Below are positions 1-11,559 of a stretch of 64,000 nt of DNA, one piece after another. The position numbers and the translations under genes are program-made. Under the pieces are notes generated by a model, which did not search any database, was not told the origin of the DNA, and saw only the letters and a list, made by a program, of their open reading frames with translations. Position 1 is the stretch's first letter, and the number at the start of each line of letters is the position of its first letter. The DNA lies in contig NMRA01000373.1 in NCBI GenBank assembly GCA_002633005.1, positions 1 through 64,000 of the forward strand. Reading direction: 5' to 3'. Source of the DNA: Phoronis australis. Lineage: Eukaryota; Phoronida; Phoronidae.

Positions 1-1756
1 ATCACAAATAAACTGTGGGGCTATTTCAGGAGTGTCAATCACCTTTTAATTCATCATTGAGGGAAACAGTTCAACTGTGTCAGTAACCACATGGCACTAT
101 GGAAAACATATGAGTGAGAATTAGACAAGAAGTTGACCAACCCACACAATGTTTGTGAACACATAGTTAATGAGCATGTAGTTAGGGTCCCATTACAATG
201 GGCCAGCTTGGGCAGGTTGATAAGGGGATTAAATTGCATAGCAAGAGCACTCACTGACACAATAAAATACTGATACTAAGGCAATTAAACACTAAAAGTG
301 AAAGCAAAGACAAAAGTAAATTCACAGACAGAATATCAATAAATGAGGGTGCAACTACTTCCCACAGCCTCAGAAATAAGCACAGGAATGTTAACGTGTA
401 AACAAGCCGTAAAACCAAAAGAAGAGCAGTCCACACAACCAGTGGGGATAAACACATATCCAATCAAGTACTAGTAGGCTAAGGCATGAATGCCCAACCA
501 CAGCAAGCTGAAAAAAATACCACGACCAATAACAGAAAGGATAAAGTTAAAGTAAAATACAACAAGTATAGTAAACACTGAGCTAGAAGGCCAGTATTAG
601 TTCCTAGGTCAAGAGCCCGCAGATAATCCATGATTACTCGGATGTTTCTAATGAATGTAGTTTGGTTACTGGATGATTTGCGATAACTATTTTCGTCCTA
701 TAGTGTCTGTCTATCATTGCAGTGAATGCAACAGTTCTATTTTGCCAAATGGCCACAGCAAATGTGGGGCATCGGCTCCCTGAATTAACACAATGTCTCC
801 TCGTTGGAACTTTCTGGGTGGTGCCAGATTCCTTGTAGTGGAGTAGTGTTCAAGCAATCATGTCAAATATTCATGTTTCCATCATTTTGCAAAACAATGT
901 AGTGTGTGAGAGTGCTTCCTATACATTTGTCAAACTGCAGTTGAATTATAGTCTGGATGAGAGAGTTTATCTTTGTCAACACATTCAAATATAGGATGCC
1001 ACGCAATTCACGTCCATAGATGAGGTGCGATGGAGTCAAAGTCGTTAAAGATATAATTATGTTATTACCCTATCGATAATTATAATGTTCTTGACTCCAG
1101 TCAGTATGTGTACGCAGTTCTTCTGTATTGACCTAGCTCTATGTCACAGTTCCCGGCTAGGTAACATGTTCTTTTGCATTTTGTACCTGCGGCTATCTCA
1201 CAAACATGCCTCCAGAAAAGTTAACACCACTTATTTCAAAGTTAGTGACATCATGAATGTTATCCACCGGCAGCAGATGAGGATCAGATGTGCCATACGA
1301 CAATCCTGTAATTCTCCGACAAGTGACAGTGTGAACTTTGTCTATTTTGAGGAATCCAAAATCGCTGTCATATGAAGGTTGCACTAGTTTTAATAACGAT
1401 GTGTATGACGCATTTATGTGGAGCGGGGATTATGAGGTCTTTAAATTTGAACAAAGACAGCAACAAGATTGGGAATTTTGCATTATCCGCTAACTTCTCA
1501 TTATCAACCCCTAATGGGTAGCGTTTACTCTTAATTGAATAACTTCATCTGCAGTTTTCGAACAAGTGATGACTTGTTAGCATCAGTTCCTTTGTTCAGT
1601 TGATCAAATTTACAAATTACCTCTCGGAATAAAGTGAATACATTGCTTTTCGCCCATTTGTTCACCATAAGGGTTTGAGAACATAGACTCATGATGCGTT
1701 TCTTTGTGCAAATATCGAATCTGTTAATTCACCTGCTGTCTCTCTCTTTGAGTCGT
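1..1756. other. No gene recognised; AT-rich unannotated DNA
   Basis: Open frames here are short, and none shows a recognisable domain or a convincing pair of splice sites. I see no clear repeat border. Confidence 0.5.
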
Positions 1757-1759
1757 TTT

Positions 1760-2060
1760 ACCATTTGACCACCAGGTGAAGCAGCTATTGGATGTTGGAT
1801 GTCAACAAACTAACTACACCTCACTTGTCTCTCGCTTTAATTCATTTGACCACCAGGTGGGACAGCTATTGGATGTTGGATGTCAACCAACTAATTCCAA
1901 CGCAGTAAATGTCTGTCCCTTTGATCGTTTGACCACCAGGTGGGGCACCTCCAACTTACTAGGTGTCTCCTAGTTTCACAGTTGGACCACCAGGTAATCC
2001 AGCCATTGGTTTTGGGTGTCAACCAGCTAATTCCAACTCACAGCAACCAACTAACATGCA
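1760..2060. repeat. Minisatellite with a GACCACCAGGTGG-type core
   Basis: Four diverged units begin with GACCACCAGG at about 1767, 1848, 1931 and 1985, so spacing is about 81, 83 and 54 bases. Units continue with similar text (AGCTATTGGATGTTGGATGT in the first two; GTGTCAACCAGCTAATTCC in the last). A fifth core (ACCACCAGGTGATG) lies near 2147. The core CCACCAGGTGG is palindromic and contains CAGGTG, an E-box. It also resembles part of the CTCF core. Short ORFs across it are products of the repeat, not genes. Confidence 0.75.
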
Positions 2061-2467
2061 GCCTGTGCCTGATCATTGTGCTTTTCACCTCCGGATGGAA
2101 CAGCCAATATTCTAGTTGTTTAATTACTTCTGCACAAGGTGGATACCACCAGGTGATGTGCTTTGCAACTGCTTGGTTGTCATCCACGTAAGGTGCATAC
2201 CTAACTAGTTGGCTGGCCTAACTAGTTGATTATGGCTCCCGAAACATTACTAACTATCCCAAATTGAAGAAATCTATCACACACTTCATACACTTGTGTT
2301 AAAATCTGTTGATTTGCGATCCATAACTGATTTATTGAGAGCTATAAAAAACACGTCTACAAACTACACACTATAAAAAGGTGGACGGAAGAGAAAAGAC
2401 ACTGCGCAGGCTCAGCAGTGATTTTTGAGTCTGTAATAATAAATAGTGTCTGGTCATGGGAGCGATT
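2061..2467. other. Gene-free stretch downstream of the 2.5-7.4 kb gene
   Basis: This lies 3' of the minus-strand stop codon at 2468-2470 and should contain that gene's 3' UTR. It is AT-rich. No other feature was recognised. Confidence 0.4.
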
Positions 2468-2766
2468 CTAATCAACAAAATCCATACCTCCATCACAGAA
2501 AAATAAAGGATTCTCCACTGGTGGTCTCCAACTTGGTTGGCTGGTCACAACTGAGCTGTTCCCGGCCAATGGAATGCCCTGTTTTGGGTGGGATGGCACA
2601 GAACTAACTGAAGATGGCACTGTAGGTTTGCTTGATGATGAAATGCATGGTACAGCTTGCATCAGAGGCACAGACGATGCTATGGTCCGTGCCATAGCGG
2701 AACTGGCAGCTTGACAAACAGATGGAACTGTTCTTTGAGGAACAAATGAAGATGCACCAGGAGTTC
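2468..2766 (-). CDS. Terminal exon of the Ser/Thr-rich gene
   Basis: It enters in phase 1 after GGCATTTCAG and runs 99 codons to TAG at 2468-2470. The protein is Ser/Pro/Val-rich (TPGASSFVPQRTVPSV near the start) and ends WRPPVENPLFFCDGGMDFVD. That tail mixes aromatic and acidic residues, unlike the rest, and may be a short interaction motif (inference). Confidence 0.5.
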
Positions 2767-5700
2767 CTGAAATGCCACCATGACAACTTAAAACTTTAAA
2801 ACTGCAGACAAACCTGTCAAAAAAGTAATGCCTGATTTACAATAAAAGTAGTCTCTACTTCATACTTTTATTTAGTGATTGAAATACGAAATCGTTTAAA
2901 GCCTTGGGAGGAACTAACTGCTTTGGTAAGCATACTTGGCACGAATGATCATTATTTTGGACCCAAGCAATAATGGACCATCACTTGTTGCCTAGCCCAG
3001 ACCTGATGAGCAAGGAACCAGTTTAGACCAGTCCCACTAATAGTACGAGGTCGAAAGCAAAAGCTAAAATACCAATTTTTAAGATGAAATTAACTTGTCT
3101 ACTAAATTGAAATCACCTTAAGGCTTTTAAAAGTAACACAATTTGAGTACTCCCAACAAATACAATAATTGCATTCAGCTGAGTACATAAATTATACGAA
3201 AGCTTGACAATCAGCAAATACGAAGCATAAATATCAGATCCACTGCAGACACTTATTTAACAGGCTATTGATCATATATATTATGAACAGTTAACAAATC
3301 CCCCTCATTTCAGCCATTACACTCAGCAACTGGCAATGACTATTTACAGGGGTCCTGGAACCAGTTTGATGTCCATTATTCAGTGGAGAAAACTGGTTCT
3401 CAAAGTGCGGGACTCCTGTAAGTGACTATCATACAGTAAGTAATGAAACTATTCCTCAAACAACAGACACAATGTTTTGGTGCTCCATTCCTCCTTCGGC
3501 GCTTGTCGCACTCATTTGCACAGTTCCTCCAGTTATAAACATGGCTCACTTGCTAAAACACACTACCAGACTTACAAAAGTCATTTATGATGAGTCTGTG
3601 TATGGCAATTGACCAATCACAAGCTCCGCCCCTTGTGAAATGTCAACAAACAAACAATAAGTTTTACCCTGCAACATGTTGTTTGTCGGATAAAATGGCG
3701 GCTTGGAAACGAAGGTGTGTCCAAAATGCTGCATTCAAAGTTATTTTTTGATGTTGCTAAGGTTGTAAAGTTTTCATTATTGTTCAAAACAAAAAATATT
3801 AAAATGGTTTACAGAAAAGTATCTGAAAATCTTTTTGGTTGAAAGTAGAAGGAACTATTATAAAACACAAGTAGCCCTTGAGAGTGCAGCAGTTAAGAAC
3901 TCAGCTCGCCTGTCCTAGTTTAGGTCTGACATCACCTTGCTGAGGTCGCCTTGGAGATTTCCCCATCTTGGTTCTAACCACCTTGCAACTTCTCTACAGG
4001 AAATTACATCAGGTCAAAAGTCGCAACTGGAAAATCACCAGTTTCAGAGCACACAAGGTTAATACGCTAATTTTGTATAGTTCACAGACCTCGTGGCATG
4101 AGCTTCACGTTTCTTGAGCTAGTTTTATTGAATTTCCCAGTTTGAACAAGAATGTCAGTGCAAGGGAATTGTCTCCATGTGGAGTAATTGCTATGGGTGT
4201 GACGTAATCACTTTCCGACCCTTTTGGTAGTAATTGGCAAATCCTACCTTCCTCAACAACGGATTGAACAGGGATCGAGGGAAGCTGCCTGTCTGTATGA
4301 CTGAGAGGTATAGTCTGTCCTTGTGATGTACCTGACGTTGTGGGGCATCCCATGCAGGCGGACGTAGCCGAGCTCTGAGGTGCACTTACAGACGTGCTGC
4401 GAACTGTGGGTCCTACAGAAGTCATAGACGTCATCAGAAATAGGTGTTCAACTACTTGTATTCACTTCTGATGACTCCAGACAAAACACACCACTGAAAT
4501 GCCACACAAATAACATTCCATTTGCAAATGGGGTATTCGATCCTACACTCGATGGCAAGTACTACTGAATAAATGAAATTACATACACTAAACGTACGTT
4601 AATTTGCCAAGTTCCTTTCATAGTCCCCATCAGCAGTATAGAATACTACGATTACACGATTCCGTAAATTCATATTTTCCCTCACAAAAACTCTCTATAC
4701 ATCAACAGAATACAACATCAATGGGAATACCCTCCCAAGGGGGGTATTCTCCCAACAGGGAGACAGGTACGTACGTGAGTGACACAGAGAGAGAAGAACT
4801 CAGCAAAGCATCGTATGAGACTATAATCATATAAGTTCACCGTCTTGTCCACACAGCAAGACATCGCTTACAGTAAATCCTCGCCAATTCAGGACATGAT
4901 ATAGCCAACAGGTGAAATTTCATTTTCTCATATCTTCCAGGAAAGATATGCAGCAACACCACATTAAAGTGGAACTTGCACGCAAATCTCCTTATCTCTG
5001 TGATTGCTTGGTCAAATTAGAAACACAACATATAACGACAAGGTGGATATGAAGTACATTGAAAATTGCAATGTATTTAAAAACGAGTTTTGTGTCGAAA
5101 ATGATTTGCCATAAATCACTCAACCGTGAATGGCAAGTATCATGACGTGGTGTCAGGGAATAACACTGTATGATGCGGGTTATGTGAGCCCCAAAGTACG
5201 TTATTAGTGCAAAAGTCACCTGTTGGCAAAATTTTTTGTTTTCACATTTACAAGTTGTCAATAAATACAATTAGTGCACTTTGTTCAGCGTAGATGACGT
5301 TCAAATAGCATTGTTATTTTAATTAGTTCCTGCTACACATTAGCATAGTTAAGAGCATGCAAATACATCTTTAATGCCTTATTATGTTCAAGTTCTGGAT
5401 ACAGTAACTACCACAAAGTATTTGTGGGCATCCACGACAAAGTTTGGAGCCTTTCAAAAATGAAAATGAGCACAATTATAAAATTTAGAAATTACTTTTG
5501 TCTGAAATTGGTGAGACTTTACGAGACAACTGAGACGCGTCATACCTATCTCAGCCATTTTTTCTCAAGGATGAGACTTCCTGCAATGGCAGAACTCTCT
5601 TTAACCCGCACTTGACTTAGACCAATGTGATGGGATAAATATAAAGACTATTTCAAACCTTAAAGGGCAAAACCTACCTTCCTCAAGATAGTTCACCAAA

Positions 5701-7410
5701 GGTGATCTGTCTTCACAGTCCGATATACTTTTAAGGCAATTCAACTCTGGCATAGTTCTGCCCATTTGGGATCGTGCAGTAGAACACTGCGCTGTAGATG
5801 GTACTGATGAAGTGCTAAGACAGGTTTGACTGACAGAGGCACCATGTGTCAATGTTACAGAAGATAATGCAGGCCGTCCAACTGAGGCTGAAGAACTCAC
5901 ACTGGTAGACGCAACCCCTACTTCAGACGTAGTAGTTGCAGAATTGTCGCCTGAGAGCCTTATGGCTGTGTCTTCACCACCACATAAATCTGTTATTGTG
6001 GGAACATTATCCAAATGACTGACAGCCAGTGATAACCTTGTGCTCGTGGAGTTAGCCCGATAATCGGGAGGAGTGGACATTGTTGAAGATGCGGTGTGGT
6101 TAACCAATTTTGCACTTGTGCTCGAAAAGTTGAAAGGTGAATGAGACGACATGTCTACAAAAGACGGAGCTGGATTGGATGGCCTCATCTCTGGTGATCT
6201 AGATGTAGCATCTTTGAATGGAAAAGTTGTTGCATTTGTTCTGTAGTTATTAAAGCTATCGCCTCTGAATTGTTGTGAGAACAAGTTGTCGCCTTGTCCA
6301 AATGAACTCGATGCACAGCCCGTGGACCCTGCAAATGTCCGATTCTCCACACTTGCATTTAAAGTATACGGATCGCACTGTGTTTGTGAACAGTTAGTAA
6401 GCGTGCGCCGGCGCTTGGTCAAGGTGATTTCAGGAAGTGGTGGAGATTCACTGCTGCGGTGCTTGCGCCGCTCTGGAGGGATTGAATCTGCTGCAGAAGC
6501 AAGTGTTCGCACTCGGTATCCAGCTGCTGGAAGATCTGCAATTAAAGCGGCACAAATCTACAGAATGAAAATTTGTCTAGGTTTAAAGGTCTGATTATTG
6601 AACACACATGCTGATTCTAAACTGGAATGACGTTAACCGACTAATTTACTTTGAAAGGCCATTCTGCACTGGTGCATAAATGATGTCCCACCATCCAAGT
6701 GATTGAAAACTTTTTGACTGACAGCACAGTTTTCACAGGAAAGCAACACATTTTTAGGACAAGACAAGAGAGGGAAACTTGGGGCCATTAAGAATTAGAC
6801 ATTATGCTTTTTGAAAGCACACATACTGTACATATTATCTATGGATCTGATTGCATTTCAGTTTCAAGCTTTCATAAATATTCAAACTTTCTTTAAAAAG
6901 AATTGCAGGTCCTCAACTCATCAATAACTTCTTGCTGGGAATTGCAATTGCTGATGGTGTTTCTGACCAAAATTTAATGAGAACCTTTGTACTTTGATAT
7001 AGGAACTTACTTTGCAACGAAGCACTGTGACCGACCTTGACCCCTTTGAAATGAGTAGTTAGCAGAGACCTACCATTCAAGGTAGAATCGAGAGCCTTAG
7101 TGACTGGAGAACATAACGATGGCATTATAACGGGAGTAGACTGTAAACTTGGTGGTGAAATGATGGGATTTGCAGTAGAAGGATGCTGATGCCCAGGCCG
7201 ATTGTCAGATCGCATAGTTGAAAAACTCGGTGAACTGTATGGTTCCATTGTTGGTCGGGAGAGACTACTGATAAGTTCGGAGTTCAACAAGCTGTTGCTG
7301 AATGACGACTGAGGAGCCTTTTTCGACATGGTTGAGAATGCTCTGAAGCACAATGCTTCACTCAACAATAATACAAGGACTGCGCGGATGAGAAGTGGTT
7401 GTCTAGAAAC
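2468..7410 (-). CDS. Ser/Thr/Pro-rich low-complexity protein, family not recognised (4 visible exons)
   Basis: Exons in order of transcription are 7410-7011 (or ending 7074), 6535-5678, 4412-4248 and 2766-2468. They join in one frame to about 546 residues if translation starts at the Met at 7329 (context ACCATGT), which begins MSKKAPQSSF. The frame stays open upstream to a good 3' splice site at 7411, so the start could be further 5'. The three internal junctions are all phase 1. Composition is rich in Ser, Thr, Pro and Asn, with a basic patch (ERRKHR, then TKRRR) that could be a nuclear localisation signal. The C-terminus is acidic (DGGMDFVD). No catalytic or globular domain was seen, and no membrane segment apart from a hydrophobic stretch upstream of Met 7329 if that is translated. 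A disordered nuclear regulator is a guess from composition only. No upstream exon or promoter was identified. Confidence 0.55.
3605..3720 (+). promoter_or_regulatory. Promoter-like cluster with a possible first exon
   Basis: On the plus strand, within the last intron of the minus-strand gene, the sequence shows a CCAAT box (GACCAATCAC, 3611), a GC box (CTCCGCCCC, about 3624) and then AAAATGGCGGC at about 3692. The last of these matches the YY1-type element often found at animal transcription or translation starts. The ATG at 3695 reads MAAWKR and runs into AAG|GTGTGT, a possible 5' splice site. The phase does not fit the MGMT coding exon downstream. It could be an antisense first exon, a promoter of an unseen transcript, or part of a mobile element. 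Confidence 0.3.
4248..4412 (-). CDS. Third visible exon of the Ser/Thr-rich gene
   Basis: This 165-base exon has phase 1-1 borders (CTTCTGTAG at 4413; GAGGAAG|GTAGGA after 4248). It encodes a Ser/Thr/Pro-rich segment ending IPVQSVVEEG. Its last bases repeat the end of the preceding exon (GAGGAAG followed by GTAGG), which could reflect exon duplication or chance. Confidence 0.5.
4722..4752. repeat. Short inverted repeat (hairpin)
   Basis: Imperfect arms TGGGAATACC and GGTATTCTCCCA surround a CT/AG-rich loop. It lies just upstream of the 4412 exon on the minus strand, inside the intron. Function unknown. Confidence 0.4.
5678..6535 (-). CDS. Long central exon of the Ser/Thr-rich gene
   Basis: This 858-base exon has symmetric phase 1-1 borders. 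The 3' splice site is CTTTAATTGCAG and the 5' splice site is GAAG|GTAGGT. A further AG at 6558 would extend the exon upstream in frame but would leave phase 0, which does not fit the previous exon. It encodes the basic stretch ERRKHRSSESPP and TKRRRTLTNC, then about 230 residues dominated by Ser, Thr, Asn and Ala. The uninterrupted 286-codon frame in AT-rich DNA is the strongest single reason to call this gene real. Confidence 0.65.
7011..7410 (-). CDS. First visible exon of the Ser/Thr-rich gene
   Basis: The 3' splice site is strong (TTCTTATCTCTTTAG just above 7410). Two 5' splice sites are possible: GTAAGT after 7011 (better match) and GTAGGT after 7074. Both leave phase 1, so alternative use would add or drop 21 residues without a frameshift. 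The likely start codon is at 7329-7327. The residues before it include a hydrophobic run that would be 5' UTR under that model. Confidence 0.5.
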
Positions 7411-7495
7411 CTAAAGAGATAAGAACAGGGAGATATACAACCTTCCAACCACCGGCACCGAATCAAACTACGTTACAAACGTTACAAAGTTTTAG

Positions 7496-7721
7496 CCAGG
7501 GGCCCGTTCCAAGAAACTGACTTAAGTCTAAGATTTGTCTCAACTATCAAACTTTATATCTTCCACATCCAGTAAATTAGTCAAAATTCACAAAACTTAA
7601 GTCGAAAACTTAATATGAACTCTCTTTCTTTAAACGGAGTTGAGACAAATTTAAGTTATATCTTAAAATTGACTAAAATTTAAGTCTTAGCTAAGTCAGT
7701 TTTCTTAGAAGAGGCCCCTGG
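7496..7721. mobile_element. 226-bp MITE-like inverted-repeat element
   Basis: The ends are imperfect terminal inverted repeats of about 30 bases: left CCAGGGGCCCGTTCCAAGAA, right (reverse complement) CCAGGGGCCTCTTCTAAGAA, both continuing into ACTGACTTA. The interior is AT-rich and partly self-complementary (AACTTAAGT, TTAAGT motifs). No ORF. Target-site duplication is not clear. Superfamily not assigned. Confidence 0.7.
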
Positions 7722-8990
7722 TTTATGATGTTAACACACTTTTACTGGTCCATTCCAACGCACTGTAGACAAGTCATCCCTTAGGCTTGCAAATTTCGGT
7801 TTCAAAAAATGTATTAGAAATTCCCTGGAGGCTGTAACGTAGTTCAGCAGTACTAGGAACTGGATATTAAATATCCCTTCCTTGATCATCTCATCAATGC
7901 CGACTTATGGAATAGTGAATTTTACAGGCCAGAACACTATGAAACTATGAGAACCAGTAAATGATGTTAAGACCCTTGAACCAGTTGTGAAAAAACAGAA
8001 CAACCAAAACAGTAGGATATGAAAATAATGAATATTGCTGAGACAACATTGCCCAGTTGTCGAGTCTGTCACCAACAAAGATTCTAAATATTTCCGAGAA
8101 ATTATGGCATTTAAAAGTAAATCGAAGTTGCGGAAACAAAAATATCTTCCAGAGTAACAGCTGCTCTGGCAGAGCCCAACTTTAGGATGAGAAAAATCAA
8201 TGTGTGGGCATCAACGCCCAAATCAGTTTAGGCTTTTGTCTAACACACATGGTCAGTATGGTGGCCAACTGATTTTTGGATTTTTATGTGGTTTAACTGG
8301 GTTTCTTATTCTTCTTCAGTTTTTTGTGTGCATTTGTTATTTTTTGTAATAATTGTATCCTTATAGTTGTGTGAATTTAGGCAATGTGTGGGGTTATAAT
8401 CACCAATTCATTTACCCAATACTACGGCCCTTAGTTTTTAAATGCATATATACATTCTGGTCCATTTCAGGCCAGGCCAGTCGGACACTATGAGGTCAAT
8501 TCCTGGTGCGGTTAACCTGGGTTTGGTACTGCCACGTCCATTCCAAAAGCCAGTATGTTTATTGATGGAAGTCACAGTTTACTATAATTCTATCCATTTT
8601 AAGTTTGTTAAAGAAGTGACCGAGTCATTCCCTTGGGATTGGAAAGCATCCATTGGCTTCCACTAGAAGAATGTGTAAACCTACTCGCCCACGCTGGAGG
8701 AGACTATCTTTGAAATTCTTCAGCTTCCCAATGTTGCTGCCCTCACACCCAGGGGAATTGGATTGGGAGAAAGGTCACAGGAGTGTGGAAATATAATAAA
8801 ACAACACGTTTGTTCAAGAACTCGATGTCTTTGTAAGAGGTTTACATCAAATTTTGACGATTTATTGGTGTAAAACGATGAATTCAAGCGAGAAGTTGAC
8901 ACCAGTAAGCGTGTTGTGAACGGCTGAACAGACTGCGTTCGAACCAATTACGTCATTGGTTAATTTCAACACCTCCGTCTGCCGTTAGGT
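7722..8990. other. Intergenic stretch, no gene recognised
   Basis: Short ORFs only, none with a domain. Near 8950 there is a TTACGTCA (CRE-like) site next to ATTGG (CCAAT on the minus strand), which could mark an upstream promoter for the minus-strand gene. The evidence is thin. Confidence 0.35.
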
Positions 8991-8996
8991 GTCAGG

Positions 8997-9560
8997 CAGG
9001 GCCGTAGGAGGGGGGGGTGCATGGTTTACCTTTTAGGACCCTGGCCACGACATTGTATTTAGGGTCTCCGCTTTTGCAGTACAGGTCGTCTAAACACACT
9101 TGAATACGAGCACGAAATCAATCTCATTCATATATTTCGAAAAATCAAGAAAATTTTTAAAGCGAAGCTTTTGCGGAGCGTACTAATTTACTGGATTATT
9201 AAATTCAATAAGTCAATTTTGCGAATGCAAAACTATGTTTTTCTAGATGCCCCTCTCAAGCAAGGGATAACTGGGACAACTTTCGCTTATTATTTTCTCC
9301 AAACTGCATACTACATGCGTGCACCCAGGGGGGGCTCGGGGGGCTTGCATGAGCCCCCCATTTGGCAAAGTGGGCAAAAAGGTCCGCCTCAGAGAAACAA
9401 GTAGTCCGAGAAAACGAGACAAAAGTACACTGAAAAGGCACAGACACACAGTGAAGGTGGTACCCCGTTTTTTTTAGTCCCACCGCTTTTTTGTTAGCAA
9501 AAGGTCCACATCGCCAGAAATTCGAGCCCCCCATATTAAAGGCCGGATGCGCGTATGACT
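8997..9560. mobile_element. Probable decayed hAT-like element remnants
   Basis: The stretch opens with CAGGGCCGTAGGAGGGGGGG and contains GGGGGGCTCGGGGGGC and GAGCCCCCCAT blocks at about 9329 and 9348, plus another GAGCCCCCCAT at about 9523. Runs of G or C beside CAGGG are typical of the ends of non-autonomous hAT elements in invertebrates (general knowledge). Borders are uncertain, and two overlapping copies are possible. Confidence 0.35.
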
Positions 9561-11436
9561 ACTTGAGAAAAATTGATGGCTTGACTGATAACATCAATTG
9601 CTGCGCATTTCTTGATATTTGAAAATATAGATATTTTCATATTTAGGGGCTCCGCCCTTGAAGGAGGCCATTGATGACATTCAAGTGGCCACCCTTTTTG
9701 TGTTTTTATTGACAAATTCTTAAGTGGCCGCTCACTGAGAGAGGGCCCAATGTTGGAATAGATTACCTCTATTTTCCTGTTTTTTGTGTAATCGCGCAAC
9801 CGGCTTTCACGCTGAAGGTCTCTCCCTTAAGATTTCCCATTTCAGACGGTACCCTCTCTCGGAGGAGCAGTTCGAGGGAAATGTCCCTTTGTCTCTCTAT
9901 ATATTATGTAAATCCGACACTGCCAAGTAATAGTGTTCACGATAGAAAGTGAGATTCCAAATTCACCAAAAAACACAAAACATTCATGCACAGCACAGCC
10001 ATTTGACCCAAACAACCAAAAATGTGAAAAAATACAGTAGGATTGCCGCAATCGAAAGGGTGTAATTTTGAAGAACGTGAAGACCACTATTTGAGAATTA
10101 CACAAAAGGACTATTTCCGACGGTTGGTTATAAAATAATGTTAGGCCTACTATTTCCCCAAGTATCGCAAGACTGATAGTATCTCTTTTGAAGATGGTTA
10201 CTATGAGTTTTTTGTAGGGAATTCCCACATGTGGAAAACGCTGCTGTCTCGGCTAATATTTGTGATGACCGTGTACATGTCGAAAGGGGATACTCAAAGA
10301 ACTCTCGCAATCATTATTTAACAAACTTAGATTTCAGCATTTTTTGTCAGTGGAGTTCAAGTTTACCTTGTGAACCATTTTAAATACCTCTGAAATGAGC
10401 AAAAATACACCTCAAAACGAATTCCCCCGGCATCTCCCATATTCCCCCCGGAAATTGCTTAACATTTCATTTTAATAAATAAATTCGTTGGTTTCTTATT
10501 TACTTTTTTATGTATATACGAAAATCGATAGATTCATAGATGATTTTTGACAATTAGAAGCCAAACTTGTAAAAATTGATGATGTTTCAGTGAATTTAAT
10601 TGCAGCCTGAAGCTGGAAAAACTCTATAATCTGTTCCCCAAATAGTAAAGTACACTTATAGACTATTTTTGCATATCTAAAATAACTCTCAAAGACAATG
10701 ATGGAATTCGGACTCACAAACCATAGATAGAAAAACATTTTAAAAATTCTTAAATACATAAAATAAACTCATTGCTTGGAAAGGTTGTCTTTGAACTTCC
10801 TTGGTGTTTTTAGTTTCCAGTGGTATTGAGCATTGAATTTTTGTTCTTCAAAACTGAATTGATTGCTTGTCCTAATTCGTGTGCACGTCATGACTGACAT
10901 ATCCATGCTATAAATAAGATGTAACCATGCAATAGGCACGCGCAGATCTCAGTGATCTACGGGAACTGAATTTGAACTGCAGGCGTTCAGGAAGTGTTTG
11001 AATTTTTGGGACACATTATCCTTTTCCCCAGCCACACCAGAAACTGGACTACCGGTCGTATTTTAACTAGGCACTTTGAAACATCTCCAAAGGCACAGTA
11101 TACCAGGGACTTCACCAGGACATCACCTTTTCAAAAAAACTTCTTGAAAGGATGACAATAATAAAATAAAGTTTTCCCGTAACTGGATCACAATAAAACG
11201 AATCTAGACGTTAGAGCGAGCGCAGACAGCCAGTACAAGTGAATCACAGCTGAGCTGACCAGCAACTAGCTTTAGTTCATCGGGAATTTTGTATTTTCAC
11301 ACTGTTATAGATCTCAGCTATAGCTACTTGAGGCAGCACCTCGCTACTAGTCAGTGTACTGGTTCTATGCCATTCTTACTCTCCGTGTTGGTTCACGGTT
11401 ACTAAACTCTTCATGGCTTCATCTCCGGGATTGTAA
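9561..11436. other. Intergenic stretch, no gene recognised
   Basis: AT-rich, with short ORFs only. The minus-strand ORF at 9842-10228 (128 codons) has no recognisable motif and its residue pattern looks like chance reading of AT-rich DNA. Confidence 0.4.
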
Positions 11437-11559
11437 CAGGGGCGGATCCAGGATTTTTTTACCTGTCAGAAATTCGCACCCCAGAACTGCATGCCGAATG
11501 GAATCTGGGAGAATTTAAGGGGGGCCATGGCCCTTTGGCCACCCCTAAATCTGCCACTG
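11437..11559. mobile_element. 123-bp hAT-like MITE
   Basis: Left end CAGGGGCGGATCCAGGATTT. The right end read on the minus strand is CAGTGGCAGATTTAGGGGT. These imperfect inverted ends match the CAGNGGCGGATYNAGG ends of common short hAT derivatives (family knowledge). The interior has GGGGGGCCATGGCCC. No 8-bp target duplication was found. Confidence 0.55.

Noticed and set aside
6535-6557. Alternative 3' splice site at 6558 for the long exon
   Set aside because: It keeps the reading frame open only in phase 0, which does not match the preceding exon's phase 1 donors; the site before 6535 does.
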